From Bacteroidota bacterium (GTDB lineage: Bacteria > Bacteroidota > Bacteroidia > Bacteroidales > JAAUTT01): 64,000 bases of DNA. The stretch is taken from NCBI GenBank assembly GCA_023429135.1, contig JAEYWD010000106.1, positions 1-64,000 on the forward strand. The letters are read 5' to 3'. The notes beneath the pieces were generated by a model. The model ran no database searches and was not told the DNA's origin. It saw only the letters and a list, made by a program, of their open reading frames with translations. The position numbers were made by a program, and so were the translations under genes. How positions within the stretch are numbered: the first letter of the stretch is position 1; each line of letters opens with the position of its first letter. Shown here in pieces: positions 18,506 through 28,407 of this stretch.

Positions 18506-18664
18506 TTTAGAATTCAGTAATTACTTAAAGTTTCTTTTTGTTTTCCGACTCTCCTCATAATACCTTTTACCGACACCTGTCACCCATTTACCGAATATCT
18601 CTCCTTTTCCCTTTTCCGGCGAATTACATTTGCTTAAAATTTAACATTAATAATTTTAAACAAT

Positions 18665-19207
18665 ATGAAAATGAGTGCAACTTTAATAATTGGGATAATA
18701 TTGATTCTGTTGGGTTTAAGCGCAATCCTGAAGGTGATATTCAACGTGGATTTTCCGGTATTTAAAATAGCTGTAGCCGCTTTTTTCATCTATATCGGGA
18801 TTCGGCTGCTAACCAACGGAACATTCGGTTTTCATTGTGATAAAAGCGACGAGAACTCAGTTATTTTTGGAGAAAGAACCATTACCAACGTGGAGGATGG
18901 CAAAGAGTATAATGTAATTTTTGCCGGAGCTGTTTACGATTTGAACAATGTAACCCTGGAACCAGGTAAGAACAAACACATTAAACTCAATACAATTTTT
19001 GGAGGCAGCAAACTTTTGTTAAACAAAAACATTCCGGTTAAAATAAACTCCAATACAGTTTTTGGAGGCACTTCAATGCCCAACGGAAACAACAATGCCT
19101 TTGGAGAATCGCAGTACAGAACAGATACTCTTGCCAACGATTCCTTAACCCACCTTGTTATTGAAGCGAATACCGTTTTCGGAGGATTGAAGGTGGTTCA
19201 AAATTAA
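18665..19207 (+). CDS. LiaF/LiaI-like membrane protein with C-terminal beta domain
   Basis: Protein of 180 residues. Two membrane segments at the N terminus (about 4-24 and 28-47) match the LiaI/LiaF-like region. A C-terminal domain contains three NT(I/V)FGG repeats, typical of the cell-wall-active antibiotic response (DUF2154-type) fold. In Firmicutes, LiaF holds back a cell-envelope stress kinase. Here no kinase is adjacent, so the role is only inferred. Two ATGs (18665, 18671) are possible starts. Confidence 0.75.
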   Translation: MKMSATLIIGIILILLGLSAILKVIFNVDFPVFKIAVAAFFIYIGIRLLTNGTFGFHCDKSDENSVIFGERTITNVEDGKEYNVIFAGAVYDLNNVTLEPGKNKHIKLNTIFGGSKLLLNKNIPVKINSNTVFGGTSMPNGNNNAFGESQYRTDTLANDSLTHLVIEANTVFGGLKVVQN

Positions 19208-19232
19208 ATACACTCAACACCATATATTTCAG

Positions 19233-19266
19233 CACTCCGGTAATAATTGCCGGGGTGTTTTTTTTG
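19233..19266 (+). terminator. Intrinsic terminator after the LiaF-like gene
   Basis: CACTCCGG (19233-19240) pairs with CCGGGGTG (19250-19257), with one wobble, and is followed by a run of about nine T. Confidence 0.9.
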
Positions 19267-19369
19267 TTCCGAACCTTGTCACCTCCTATTTTAATTTTTA
19301 CCTCATTCTATAAAATTCTTAACGTTTATTTTCTAATTTAGCAGAATCTCACCTCTCAAAACCGGAGTA

Positions 19370-22300
19370 ATGAAAAGATTCTCAACAATTGCACTTCTTA
19401 TAGTTATTATAACCAATCTGGCCGCATCGCCAATAAATGAGGAAACCGCCCGAAAGGCAGCTTTAAATTTTCTGTATAAATATTTAAGACTCAAGTCGGG
19501 AAATATAGATGTTTCCATGGGCTCAACATCTAATTATAACAATGCCACAACTTATTATGCGTTTTCAGTTGCAGGCGGAGGATGGATATTAATTTCGGCA
19601 GACGATGCAGCAACGCCGGTACTGGCATACTCGAACTCAGGAGAATGGAACGAAGAAGATATTAATCCTACTGCAAAAAAATGGATCAATGCATACAATG
19701 AACAAATATACAGTCTAATACAGAATAGGGAGACAAACGAAGGGTCACAAAAAGAATGGCAATCCCTATTAAATCAGCAATTCAACGATGGCCCCCCAAC
19801 GGTTTCTCCACTCCTGACCACTCAATGGGATCAATCCAGGTACTATAACGACATGTGCCCTACCAGCAGTTCCGCCCCCGGCGGGTATGGAGGTAAGGTA
19901 CCCACAGGATGCGTAGCCACAACCATGGCTCAGATAATGAAATATTACAACTATCCTGTTCAGGGTGTTGGTTCATTCTCATATAATCACCCGACTTACA
20001 ACACTTTGAGCGCAAATTTCGGAAGTACCGATTATAACTGGAGCGCTATGCCTGTAAAAGCAACAAGTTCCAATCCATCATTGGCAACTCTGATGTTCCA
20101 CTGCGGTGTGGCCGTGCAGATGAATTACGACCCCAGTGGGTCAGGTGCTGCGTCGGAAGTTGTACCTTACGCAATGAGAACCTATTTTAACTACGACAAT
20201 ACTATGCAGCTTCTCGACCGCGAAAACGTTGGGAACGATGATATTTGGCGTACAATAATAAAAACCGAACTGGAAGCAAGGAGACCAGTATATTATGCCG
20301 GCTCAGGAACAGCCGGAGGTCATGCATTTGTGTGCGATGGCTTTGACGGATCCAACCCATCAAAGTTCCACATAAACTGGGGATGGAATGGAAATAACAA
20401 CGGCTATTTTGCTATAGGAGCACTCACTACGTCAAACGGAGCTTTTAACGAATTTAACAGAATTATTATAGGCATAAAACCTCGTACAACCCCGGGTTAT
20501 ATCTGCAGAATAGAAAGTCCGGCTGACGGAACAAAAATTACAGCCGGAACCGATGTAGCTGTTACCCTGAAAACCATAAAAGGTACCACCACAAAGGCCA
20601 TACTTTATCTCGATGGAATAAGAAATGACTCCTCAACTATTGCGCCTTTCAATTTCACAGTTGCTACCGGCACACTTGCGCCAGGGTATCATTCGCTCGA
20701 AATCAGGGCTACCGATGGAACTGGCTGGGATTACCACGAATCGGAATTTAACATTTCTTCAAGCTGCTGGCAATTGCAAAATGTAAGCTTTTCAACAGAC
20801 TCGATACGTATAGAGCAGATATTTCCTGTTGACGAAAATGTAGTTTGGGCTGTAATAGACGATTATTCATCCAAGGATCAAATTTTGAGAAAATTCATAA
20901 AAACAACGAACGGAGGTGCAACCTGGACCGAAGGAACTATCAATTGCAGCTCCTGCAGCTCACTTGAAATATCAGGTATATATGCCTTTAGCGCGACAAA
21001 AGCCTATGCTTGCCTTAACCCTGCAAATTCAACCGGCGGAGCTATTGTTTATACCGAAGACGGAGGCACGACCTGGACACACCAAACCACCGCAAACTTT
21101 ACAGGGAGCTGGGCGAATTGGGTTCATTTTTTCGATGCAAATAATGGTATTTGCATGGGCGATTCGTACAAACCACTTTTAAGTTCAAATTATAATTTTT
21201 CGGTTTTTACCACCAGCAACGGCGGAACAACATGGAACAAGGTTGCTCCGGCAAACTTACCAGTTGCGCTTGCCAGCGAAGCCGGCACCGTTAACTTTTT
21301 CGATGCAGTGGGTAATACGATCTGGTTTGGTACGGGAAACGGAAGAATATACAAGTCGGTTGATAAAGGATTAACCTGGACAGTTAAAGATGCCGGTTTA
21401 GGAACAGTCCAGACCAATCTGCGATTTAAAGATGAAAATAATGGATTCGCCTTTGGCGGTTATGGTACGGCTAATTTTAGTTTCAAAAAAACAACTGACG
21501 GTGGTGCTACCTGGGAAGATGCCAAACCTTTAGGACTAATAACCGGTCAGAACTATGAATATATCGCCAACACTGATACAATCTGGATAAACAGCGGCTA
21601 TTACAGTTCCGTAAGTCTTAACAGCAATAAGTCGTATTTTATTCTCGATCAGGACACACGCCTCAACACCACAAGTTTTTTATCCCCAGCCACAGGATGG
21701 GGAGGCGGTTTTTACACAGTAAAAAGTGGAGGAGGAATTTACAAATGGATTGGGAATTATACTCCAAAAATCAACTCCAAAGTAGTGGTCAGGGTGAAGG
21801 ATAATAATGGCAATGCTGTTTCGGATGCAACAGTAGTTATCAACTATCAAACCAAGTCAACCACCGGTGAAGGTTTAGCTGTTTTCGATGTTCGAAATTT
21901 GGGTAATCCTGATACCTATAAAATTAGTAAAACAGACTATTCTTCAGTTTCAGGAAATTATCTTGTAACCACAAACGATACAATTAAGGTAACTCTTTAC
22001 CCTTCTTATTCGGTAACTTTCAGCATTAAAACCCCTCAGGATGCTCCTGTAAGTGGTGCATCCGTTATATTTAACGGCCAAAGCCAAACTACAGATGCCA
22101 ATGGCACAACCACCTTCACAAATGTTGCCAAAGGAGCCGGTTATCCATATGCTGTAACTAAAACTAAGTTTTACGCAGGTTATGGGATGCTCGAAGTTAA
22201 AGACGCGAACAGCACCCAGAATGTTACCTTAATTGTGGATGCAACAGCGATAAAGCATCAGGAAAAAACGAGCCATATTGTATTTCCGGTACCGGCTACG

Positions 22301-22495
22301 GATATTCTGAATATTATGTCGGAACAAACCATTACTGAAGTCGAAATTCTCACATTAACCGGAAAAACAGCTCTTAAGAGAAATTATTCGTCGAATACAG
22401 TCCAACTTCCGGTAAATGATTTGAAACCTGGCGAATACATTCTGAAGGTAATCAAGGGTAAAAAGGAAGAACGATCGAAAATTATAGTGAAATAA
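19370..22495 (+). CDS. Secreted C10 family cysteine peptidase with YCF48-like repeats and T9SS sorting domain
   Basis: Secreted protease of 1,041 residues. A signal peptide (1-19) is followed by a propeptide resembling the Spi inhibitor (about 20-120) and a streptopain/interpain-type C10 domain (about 140-365). The likely catalytic Cys181 is in KVPTGCVATTMAQIMKYY and His318 in GGHAFVCDGFDG; NWGWNG is also typical. A bacterial Ig-like domain follows (about 375-460). Next is a stretch with at least five (N/D)GG(A/T)TW motifs, as in YCF48/BNR propellers (about 510-740), then two CarboxypepD_reg-like modules. The final 75 residues (FPVPATDILN...GEYILKVI) are a type A T9SS C-terminal domain. It likely degrades protein outside the cell. 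Confidence 0.88.
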   Translation: MKRFSTIALLIVIITNLAASPINEETARKAALNFLYKYLRLKSGNIDVSMGSTSNYNNATTYYAFSVAGGGWILISADDAATPVLAYSNSGEWNEEDINPTAKKWINAYNEQIYSLIQNRETNEGSQKEWQSLLNQQFNDGPPTVSPLLTTQWDQSRYYNDMCPTSSSAPGGYGGKVPTGCVATTMAQIMKYYNYPVQGVGSFSYNHPTYNTLSANFGSTDYNWSAMPVKATSSNPSLATLMFHCGVAVQMNYDPSGSGAASEVVPYAMRTYFNYDNTMQLLDRENVGNDDIWRTIIKTELEARRPVYYAGSGTAGGHAFVCDGFDGSNPSKFHINWGWNGNNNGYFAIGALTTSNGAFNEFNRIIIGIKPRTTPGYICRIESPADGTKITAGTDVAVTLKTIKGTTTKAILYLDGIRNDSSTIAPFNFTVATGTLAPGYHSLEIRATDGTGWDYHESEFNISSSCWQLQNVSFSTDSIRIEQIFPVDENVVWAVIDDYSSKDQILRKFIKTTNGGATWTEGTINCSSCSSLEISGIYAFSATKAYACLNPANSTGGAIVYTEDGGTTWTHQTTANFTGSWANWVHFFDANNGICMGDSYKPLLSSNYNFSVFTTSNGGTTWNKVAPANLPVALASEAGTVNFFDAVGNTIWFGTGNGRIYKSVDKGLTWTVKDAGLGTVQTNLRFKDENNGFAFGGYGTANFSFKKTTDGGATWEDAKPLGLITGQNYEYIANTDTIWINSGYYSSVSLNSNKSYFILDQDTRLNTTSFLSPATGWGGGFYTVKSGGGIYKWIGNYTPKINSKVVVRVKDNNGNAVSDATVVINYQTKSTTGEGLAVFDVRNLGNPDTYKISKTDYSSVSGNYLVTTNDTIKVTLYPSYSVTFSIKTPQDAPVSGASVIFNGQSQTTDANGTTTFTNVAKGAGYPYAVTKTKFYAGYGMLEVKDANSTQNVTLIVDATAIKHQEKTSHIVFPVPATDILNIMSEQTITEVEILTLTGKTALKRNYSSNTVQLPVNDLKPGEYILKVIKGKKEERSKIIVK

Positions 22496-22499
22496 AGAA

Positions 22500-24227
22500 C
22501 TATTTAAGATAACTATTTTGAACCATTTTCTGCCTTCTTTCTTTGTAAAACTTACTGGTTTGAATTAGTACAGCCCCCTTTTTACCTGGTTCTCCATATA
22601 TGGAAAAAGCTCTTTCTGGTTCAATTACAATGACAGAAAAAATTTCCTTCTGATCAATTTTCATTTTATCAGGAACAGGAACTCCATCAATAACATATAA
22701 AATATCAGGCGGAACATTCTTTGCAAATTCTTTCAGGGGAACAACTTCCAAAAGATGATCAGCAACAACTTTATCATTAAGTTTATCTATAATAAGCTCT
22801 ATTTTTTTCACATAAACATCAATCTGATTATTAAAAACATCAGTTCCACCTCTTATGGATTCGGCTATGAGTTCGTAACTTATAATTCTGTATTTGCAAT
22901 ATTTTCTCATAAGAAGAGTTCTCTCCTTAAACTGTAGAGGCAAATCGGCTATAGAGTCCATTTTATCAAGAAGTTCCAAACATTTTTCCCAGTTAGGAAT
23001 CCCTTCATTCTGGATTTCTTTCATATAAACATCGTCGGGCGAGTTTTTAGGCAAACGATATATACCCAAAGCCTTTTCCTCTAATCCGGAAAAAGTCTGA
23101 ACCATTTGGTTGAATTTTGTTGCCGAATCTGATGTAGATTGAATTAGAAACACAGAAAAAAGCAGGATAAACAGTCCAGAGATTGCTATTATAACAGAGT
23201 TCTTAACCTTAAATTCAGGTTTGTACAATGAAGAATAAAATGAAAACCCGACAATTAAACCTCCAATTAGTCCTCCAATATGGGCTGCATTATCAATTCC
23301 CCCTTTTAAACCGTTCAACAGGTTATAACCAACAAAAACAGTAATACTTACAAGTAAGTCCTTTCGGGCATTCCGATCAATAAGGTTTGTTGTTAGTAAA
23401 GCCAGAAATACACCGTACATACCAAAAATAGCACCGGAAGCACCAGCACTGATAGTGATATCATGCCACCAGAAACTGGCTACACTGCCAGTCAATCCTG
23501 AAATTAAATAAGCTAAAGCAAATTTCGCCGACCCTATTCGAGGTTCCAGAAGTATACCAATGTATAGGAGTGCATACATATTCAAGAAAAGATGCAGTAT
23601 TCCGATATGAATGAAACAGCTCGTAAGTAATCTCCACCATTCTCCGGACTGGGTTATCGGCCGGAAGTTAGCTCCCCATTTTATTAAACTTTCACTATCG
23701 GGCTCCAGGAAGTGGACACCTGCAAAAACCATCAGTAAAAAAATCAATGTATTGACCACAATTAAAACCGGTGTAACTGCGTAACCCTTTTTTGGCCAGA
23801 AGAGTGACTTAAAAAAGCCCTCTGGCTGAGCATCAGGATCTAAAACATCTTCTTCTGGTGGATTAAACCCGGCTTTTAGCTCTTCATATCTGGAATCGAG
23901 TTCGGCAGGTTTTAGCTTATATTTAAGATCAACGAGCATATCCATAAATTCCTCAACAATCTTCTTGTTTTTACCCCAGTCGAACATTTCATTTCCCAAT
24001 GACATGCTCGTTAAAACAGCATTATTATCATTAAGCCTTAATGTAATTTCAGCATTCCATTTAAATGTCCCCTTATTGAGATAAGCAATAAAGCCATTCT
24101 TGCTTATAAACTGGACATCCCAGCCGAGTTTTCGTGCAACCTCAACAACAAGAGCCAAAAACTGAGAAGAAGAAAATTCTCCAAAGTAAAATTCTTCCGA
24201 ATATTTTGGTGAAAATCCAAAAGCCAT
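22500..24227 (-). CDS. Rhomboid family intramembrane serine protease with extra N- and C-terminal domains
   Basis: Protein of 575 residues, much longer than a plain rhomboid (about 200-300). A soluble N-terminal domain (1-145) precedes about seven membrane helices (about 150-363). The catalytic Ser264 is in ISAGASGAIFGMYG and the His316 in NAAHIGGLIGG, giving the Ser-His dyad; HLFLNM fits the oxyanion region. The soluble tail (about 370-575) ends with EPERAFSIYGEPGKKGAVLI. That resembles the plug-like motif of TonB receptors, which also occurs at the ends of some Bacteroidota membrane proteases. The substrate is unknown. It converges with the C10 protease gene, 4 bp apart. Confidence 0.9.
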   Translation of the reverse strand: MAFGFSPKYSEEFYFGEFSSSQFLALVVEVARKLGWDVQFISKNGFIAYLNKGTFKWNAEITLRLNDNNAVLTSMSLGNEMFDWGKNKKIVEEFMDMLVDLKYKLKPAELDSRYEELKAGFNPPEEDVLDPDAQPEGFFKSLFWPKKGYAVTPVLIVVNTLIFLLMVFAGVHFLEPDSESLIKWGANFRPITQSGEWWRLLTSCFIHIGILHLFLNMYALLYIGILLEPRIGSAKFALAYLISGLTGSVASFWWHDITISAGASGAIFGMYGVFLALLTTNLIDRNARKDLLVSITVFVGYNLLNGLKGGIDNAAHIGGLIGGLIVGFSFYSSLYKPEFKVKNSVIIAISGLFILLFSVFLIQSTSDSATKFNQMVQTFSGLEEKALGIYRLPKNSPDDVYMKEIQNEGIPNWEKCLELLDKMDSIADLPLQFKERTLLMRKYCKYRIISYELIAESIRGGTDVFNNQIDVYVKKIELIIDKLNDKVVADHLLEVVPLKEFAKNVPPDILYVIDGVPVPDKMKIDQKEIFSVIVIEPERAFSIYGEPGKKGAVLIQTSKFYKERRQKMVQNSYLK

Positions 24228-24367
24228 GTTGATTTAATTAAAATTGTTAGTAATTGATGCTGTGTTTTATTCCTACTCGTAGGGCTTTTCGGTTCCGCCG
24301 GATAAAATCCAAATTCTAAGATAGGAAAAGTTATCAAAACAATCCAAGCTCATGCAACTTTATTAAA

Positions 24368-24401
24368 AACTGAGGCTGATCTTCCTGGATCAGCCTCAGT
24401 T
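24368..24401 (-). terminator. Intrinsic terminator of the M16 peptidase gene
   Basis: A perfect 14-bp stem, AACTGAGGCTGATC / GATCAGCCTCAGTT, with a 6-base loop. Read on the minus strand it runs into TTTTTAATA. Confidence 0.9.
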
Positions 24402-24409
24402 GACTATTC

Positions 24410-27331
24410 TCAATAATTAAATACCTCCTGTAAAGAAAGTTCCTGATAATCGCCGAGTTTCCTCAGAAGTTTATCGTTTACAACACCTTTTTTGCCAATA
24501 ACCAGCATTGTGTAGTTACCTGTCTGATTCTTTTCAAGAAATTCTTTCAGGTCGGCTATCGACATTCCTTTAACCTTTTCAAATACATCTTTACGGTAAT
24601 CGTAATTAATACCCAAATCCTTATTAAGCAGATAGGTCCAGAATATGTTGGCTTTTGTAATCCTTTCGGTTTCAATTCTATTTGCTATAGCCTCCTTTGA
24701 AATACCAAACTGCAACTGATCTTCCTTAAGATTATCCATAAGTCCGAGCAATGTAGAGGTGGCCTCCTCCAGCTTATCGGCCTGCGTACCTACAAACGAG
24801 GTATTAAAGAATGATTTATATTGTTTATCGGGATTCTGGATCCACGAGCCTGCTGAATAAGCAAGTCCTCGGGCTTCTCTTATCTCCTGAAAAACTATAT
24901 TACCATAATAGCTATTATAAAGATTTACAGATGGTAACAGAGCAGGGTTAAAATTATTGGCTTTATCCACCAGCATCACATTAACCTGAACCATATCGTA
25001 ATCAACAAAATAGACCTTTTTCGAGGCAAAACCAGCCTCAGGGAATCGGGTAGTCTGAGGAAGTTCTTTCGGGCTTTCGGGCAATATATGATATTTTGTA
25101 ATGGTATTGGCTGCTGCATCCATTTCCGAGCTTCCATAATAAAAGATGCTGTGTTTATAAGTACCAAGCTCCTTAACCAGGGAAATAAGCTCATCGGGAT
25201 TTAACTGTTTCATTTCATTTTCCTGAAGTATATGGGTAAAGGGAGACATTTTACCATATTTCCCATAGTTTGCAAGAGCTGTATGTAATATATAATCTTT
25301 ATTCATCTTATTATTCGATCGCTCCTTAAGCACTCCATCGATATAATTTTTGTACGATGTACTGTCGCCCTTTGCATGTGTAAGCAGATGTTCGATAAGT
25401 TCTGCTGCCTGTTCCAATGATTTGTTCAGACCGGATACTCTTACATAACATCTTTCGTCGCTCGAATTAACATTAAAACGCACACCCAGCTTGTAAAACT
25501 CCTGCTGTAACTGAGCTGGCGTATACTTATCGGTTCCGATAAAAGGCAAATAATTAATTGCCAGGGCTAGCTTTTTATTGTGCAATTTCCCCATATCTAC
25601 CAGATACACCAACTCAAAAAGTTCGTTGGTTATATTAGGAATATAACAAAACTCAATTCCCGGCTTGAGTTCTTTACGTTTTAATTCCTTTTCGAAATCA
25701 ACAAACACAGGCTTCAGGTGCTCAGGATTATCCTTTGCAAATTCGGTATAAAAGGCCGACTGATCGTTCCGGTTTATGTTAATCGGTGTGATTTTAGGCT
25801 TCGATACTTTTTTAATACTATTATCAGCCCCAACCCGCTTGTATGCAACTACATAATTATCCTTATAATTTTCGTTGGCAAACTTTACAAGCTGATCTTT
25901 GGTAATTTTATCGAGATCGTCGAGATACCTGACCTTATCGAGCCATTTCTCCTGATTCTGAAAAGCTTCGTAAATGATAAAAGCACGGTTCTGGTAACTT
26001 TCCTGGCCTCGGATTTCATTCAACCGCATATCATTAACAACGGCTTTTATTAACCAATCTTCAAACTCCCCCTTTTTAATTTTCTCTATCTCGCCTAACA
26101 GCAAATCCTTTACATCTTCTAGCTTTTGCCCTTCACGTGGATTCCCCCACAAAGTATGCATACCATAATCGATATAAAACTGAGGATACGAACCGCCCCT
26201 AAGAACCTTCTGCTGCTGGACAAGATTTAGGTCTATCAAACCTGCTGCAGAGTTATTGAGTATCATATCAATCAACTGAACATATTTTTTATCTTCAGTA
26301 CTGTCACCTTTAAAGCGGAATGCCAGATTAACGGTTTCGGCGTCGGGACCTAAAACTTCCTTAACCACAGGGCTTTGAATCGGGTCTTCCTTAGGTTGAA
26401 TTATTTCAGGCAAAGGTTTGGATTTTAACTGACCAAAAGTTTTATCAATCATAACAATAGCTTTCTCCATATCCAGGTCTCCTGTCATAATAACCGCCAT
26501 ATTATTGGGCACATAGTAAGTATCGAAAAACTTCATTATATTGACCAAGGATGGATTTTTGAGATGTTCTGCGAACCCAATAATGTCGCGACCTAGCGGA
26601 TGTTTAGGAAAAAGCCCGTTCATTAACTCCCGGTTTAATTTAGAGTTGTCCCTATCCTGATACATATTAAACTCTTCGTAAACCGTTTCGAGTTCGGTAT
26701 GAAACAACCTCAGGGCAATATTGCTGAAACGCTCATACTGAAGTTTAAGCCAGCGGTCGATTTCGTTTGCCGGAATATCTTCCATATAAGTTGTGCCTTG
26801 ATAATCGGTAAAAGCGTTGGTACCCTGCCCTCCGATTACCTTCATCAGTTTATCGTATTCATTCGGTATAGCATAAGCCGAAGCCAGAATAGATAAACTA
26901 TCAATACTGGCAAAGATGCGGGCTTTCTGGATCGAATCGGTGGTTGCCAGACGTTTTTCGAACATATCGGAGATTTTTGTCAAAAGCTCGTTTTCCTTTT
27001 CCCAGTTGGAAGTGCCGAATTTGCTGGAACCTTTAAACATCATATGTTCAAAGTAATGTGCCAGTCCGGTAGTTTGCGCGGGCTCAAGAACCGATCCGGC
27101 CCTCACGGAAATTAAAGTTTGAATACGTGGAGCATCTTTGATAACAGACAGGTAAACTTTTAACCCATTTTTTAGGGTATATACGCGAACCCCCATAGGG
27201 TCGTTGGTAACAGTTTCGTAAGTATATCCGTTTGCATCTATTGCTTCCTTAACTTTATAGCCATTTTTATTACAGCTACTTATAAAAAGCACAATCAAAA
27301 TGACAATTGAAAACGAAAAAATTCTTTTCAT
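24410..27331 (-). CDS. M16 family zinc metallopeptidase, lipoprotein
   Basis: Pitrilysin/insulinase-type protease of 973 residues, enough for the usual pair of M16 halves. The signal peptide ends in LFISSC, so Cys20 is probably lipidated. The inverted zinc motif is H92-Y-F-E95-H96 in GLAHYFEHMMFKGS, with the distal Glu in ELETVYEEFNMYQDR. The second half lacks the zinc motif, as expected. Such enzymes clip short peptides in a closed chamber in the periplasm. The gene is monocistronic, with its own terminator. Confidence 0.93.
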   Translation of the reverse strand: MKRIFSFSIVILIVLFISSCNKNGYKVKEAIDANGYTYETVTNDPMGVRVYTLKNGLKVYLSVIKDAPRIQTLISVRAGSVLEPAQTTGLAHYFEHMMFKGSSKFGTSNWEKENELLTKISDMFEKRLATTDSIQKARIFASIDSLSILASAYAIPNEYDKLMKVIGGQGTNAFTDYQGTTYMEDIPANEIDRWLKLQYERFSNIALRLFHTELETVYEEFNMYQDRDNSKLNRELMNGLFPKHPLGRDIIGFAEHLKNPSLVNIMKFFDTYYVPNNMAVIMTGDLDMEKAIVMIDKTFGQLKSKPLPEIIQPKEDPIQSPVVKEVLGPDAETVNLAFRFKGDSTEDKKYVQLIDMILNNSAAGLIDLNLVQQQKVLRGGSYPQFYIDYGMHTLWGNPREGQKLEDVKDLLLGEIEKIKKGEFEDWLIKAVVNDMRLNEIRGQESYQNRAFIIYEAFQNQEKWLDKVRYLDDLDKITKDQLVKFANENYKDNYVVAYKRVGADNSIKKVSKPKITPININRNDQSAFYTEFAKDNPEHLKPVFVDFEKELKRKELKPGIEFCYIPNITNELFELVYLVDMGKLHNKKLALAINYLPFIGTDKYTPAQLQQEFYKLGVRFNVNSSDERCYVRVSGLNKSLEQAAELIEHLLTHAKGDSTSYKNYIDGVLKERSNNKMNKDYILHTALANYGKYGKMSPFTHILQENEMKQLNPDELISLVKELGTYKHSIFYYGSSEMDAAANTITKYHILPESPKELPQTTRFPEAGFASKKVYFVDYDMVQVNVMLVDKANNFNPALLPSVNLYNSYYGNIVFQEIREARGLAYSAGSWIQNPDKQYKSFFNTSFVGTQADKLEEATSTLLGLMDNLKEDQLQFGISKEAIANRIETERITKANIFWTYLLNKDLGINYDYRKDVFEKVKGMSIADLKEFLEKNQTGNYTMLVIGKKGVVNDKLLRKLGDYQELSLQEVFNY

Positions 27332-27619
27332 AATTTATTGGTTTAATGTTAAAAGAAGGTTGTGATTTGATTCTGGTAATGGTTTTGGGATTGTTTTAGG
27401 GCGAATGCCAATAATTTTAAGGGCTCATGCAAATTTTCTCAGGTTTAAGTTGGTTTTTGGCATCATAAAAACCTACTGGATGTAAGCTTTTAGAACGTGT
27501 CTCTCCAAAAATTTTAAGCCGTCGCACGTTAAGATAAAATATCTTATCACAGGTAAATTTAGAGTAATTCGGAATAAAATACAATCGTATTTAATCCTAT
27601 TTTAATTAGGTACTAAAAA
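27332..27619. other. Non-coding stretch upstream of the M16 gene
   Basis: No credible gene lies here. It contains the M16 promoter region and a perfect palindrome TAAGATA-AAA-TATCTTA at 27530-27546. The right side merges into the gene remnants that follow. Confidence 0.5.
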
Positions 27620-27975
27620 ATGAGTTATATCCAGAACGGAAAACTGCTGGAAGTTTATTTACCAGTACTGACACTAGTTTATTATATCACACTTTTCTGG
27701 CAATCAATCAGCACCTCTAAAATATTTACCATTGAGAGTCAGCTAACAACACCACACGACAGCACCGAAGAGTTTACGGAAATATTACATTTCTTTGAGA
27801 AAAATAAGCCTCACACAAACCAGGACCTTACAATTGAAATGTTGGCCGAACAAATGGGGGTTTCTAAAAACTCTCTGTCACAAATTATCAATAACCAATT
27901 ATGTATGAACTTCTTCGAACTAGTTAATACATACCGGGTAAAAGAGGCACAGGAGCTAATTCTCAATTCTACTTT
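27620..27975 (+). pseudogene. AraC-type regulator remnant, truncated at both ends
   Basis: The readable part starts in what looks like the last membrane helix of a membrane-bound AraC regulator (VYLPVLTLVYYITLFWQ). It continues through a linker and the first helix-turn-helix (LAEQMGVSKNSLSQIINNQ) into FFELVNTYRVKEAQELIL. There it stops: the second helix-turn-helix that should follow for about 45 residues is missing, and the frame ends at 27994. The N-terminal helices are absent too. The break lies near 27965-27975, where another protein's frame takes over. I regard it as decayed. Confidence 0.7.
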
Positions 27976-28107
27976 CCCATTTGGGACTCGATAGTATTAT
28001 CCTATGTTTTCCAGAAGGATGAAGCCGGCTGGAAAGTGATATATGGCCACGAAGGCTGGGTTGATATGAGGATTGACTCAAGTATGGTACGGAGCGTCTC
28101 TCAATAA
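27970..28107 (+). pseudogene. SnoaL/NTF2-like protein remnant (C-terminal tail)
   Basis: In the frame beginning at 27970 the sequence reads YFPIWDSIVLSYVFQKDEAG, then WKVIYGHEGW, and runs to a stop at 28107. The pattern V..S.VF.K...W.VI.GHE is that of the last strands of SnoaL/ketosteroid-isomerase-like proteins in Bacteroidota. It has no start of its own and joins directly to the AraC remnant in another frame, as if a deletion fused two genes. Confidence 0.5.
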
Positions 28108-28407
28108 TATTTTTTAGCAAAATGATATGGAATACATACCTTAGTTAACCGTTTAAGTAACGACCAGTGGGAATCAGTAGGAAAAAACATTATTGAATAT
28201 TGGGAGGGCAATAATGGTCCAAAACAATATGCAGCAATTTTTTTTCCTTGCCGCATTCAACCATTCAAAAAATAATAATTAATCTATGTGGCTGTGTAAT
28301 TAGTCTATAGCCGGAGGTTGAACCTGTCGAAACCTCATTGTAAATCAGTGATATTACACTTCGACAGGCTCAGTGTCCAGCACTTTCCACACAGCCCCTG
28401 TAGAATT
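28108..28407. other. Decayed intergenic stretch with one inverted repeat
   Basis: A short open stretch (28126-28275, about 49 codons, with LSNDQWESVGKNIIEYW) has no start and no recognisable family. It may be a further remnant. At 28320-28371, GAACCTGTCGAA and TTCGACAGGCTC form an imperfect inverted repeat (11 of 12 pairs). They resemble the dispersed TTCGACAGGCTCAG words seen in many genomes of this phylum. Confidence 0.5.

Noticed and set aside
28126..28275. Possible small protein with LSNDQWESVGKNIIEYW
   Set aside because: It has no start codon and no known family, and lies among gene remnants; too weak to call a gene.
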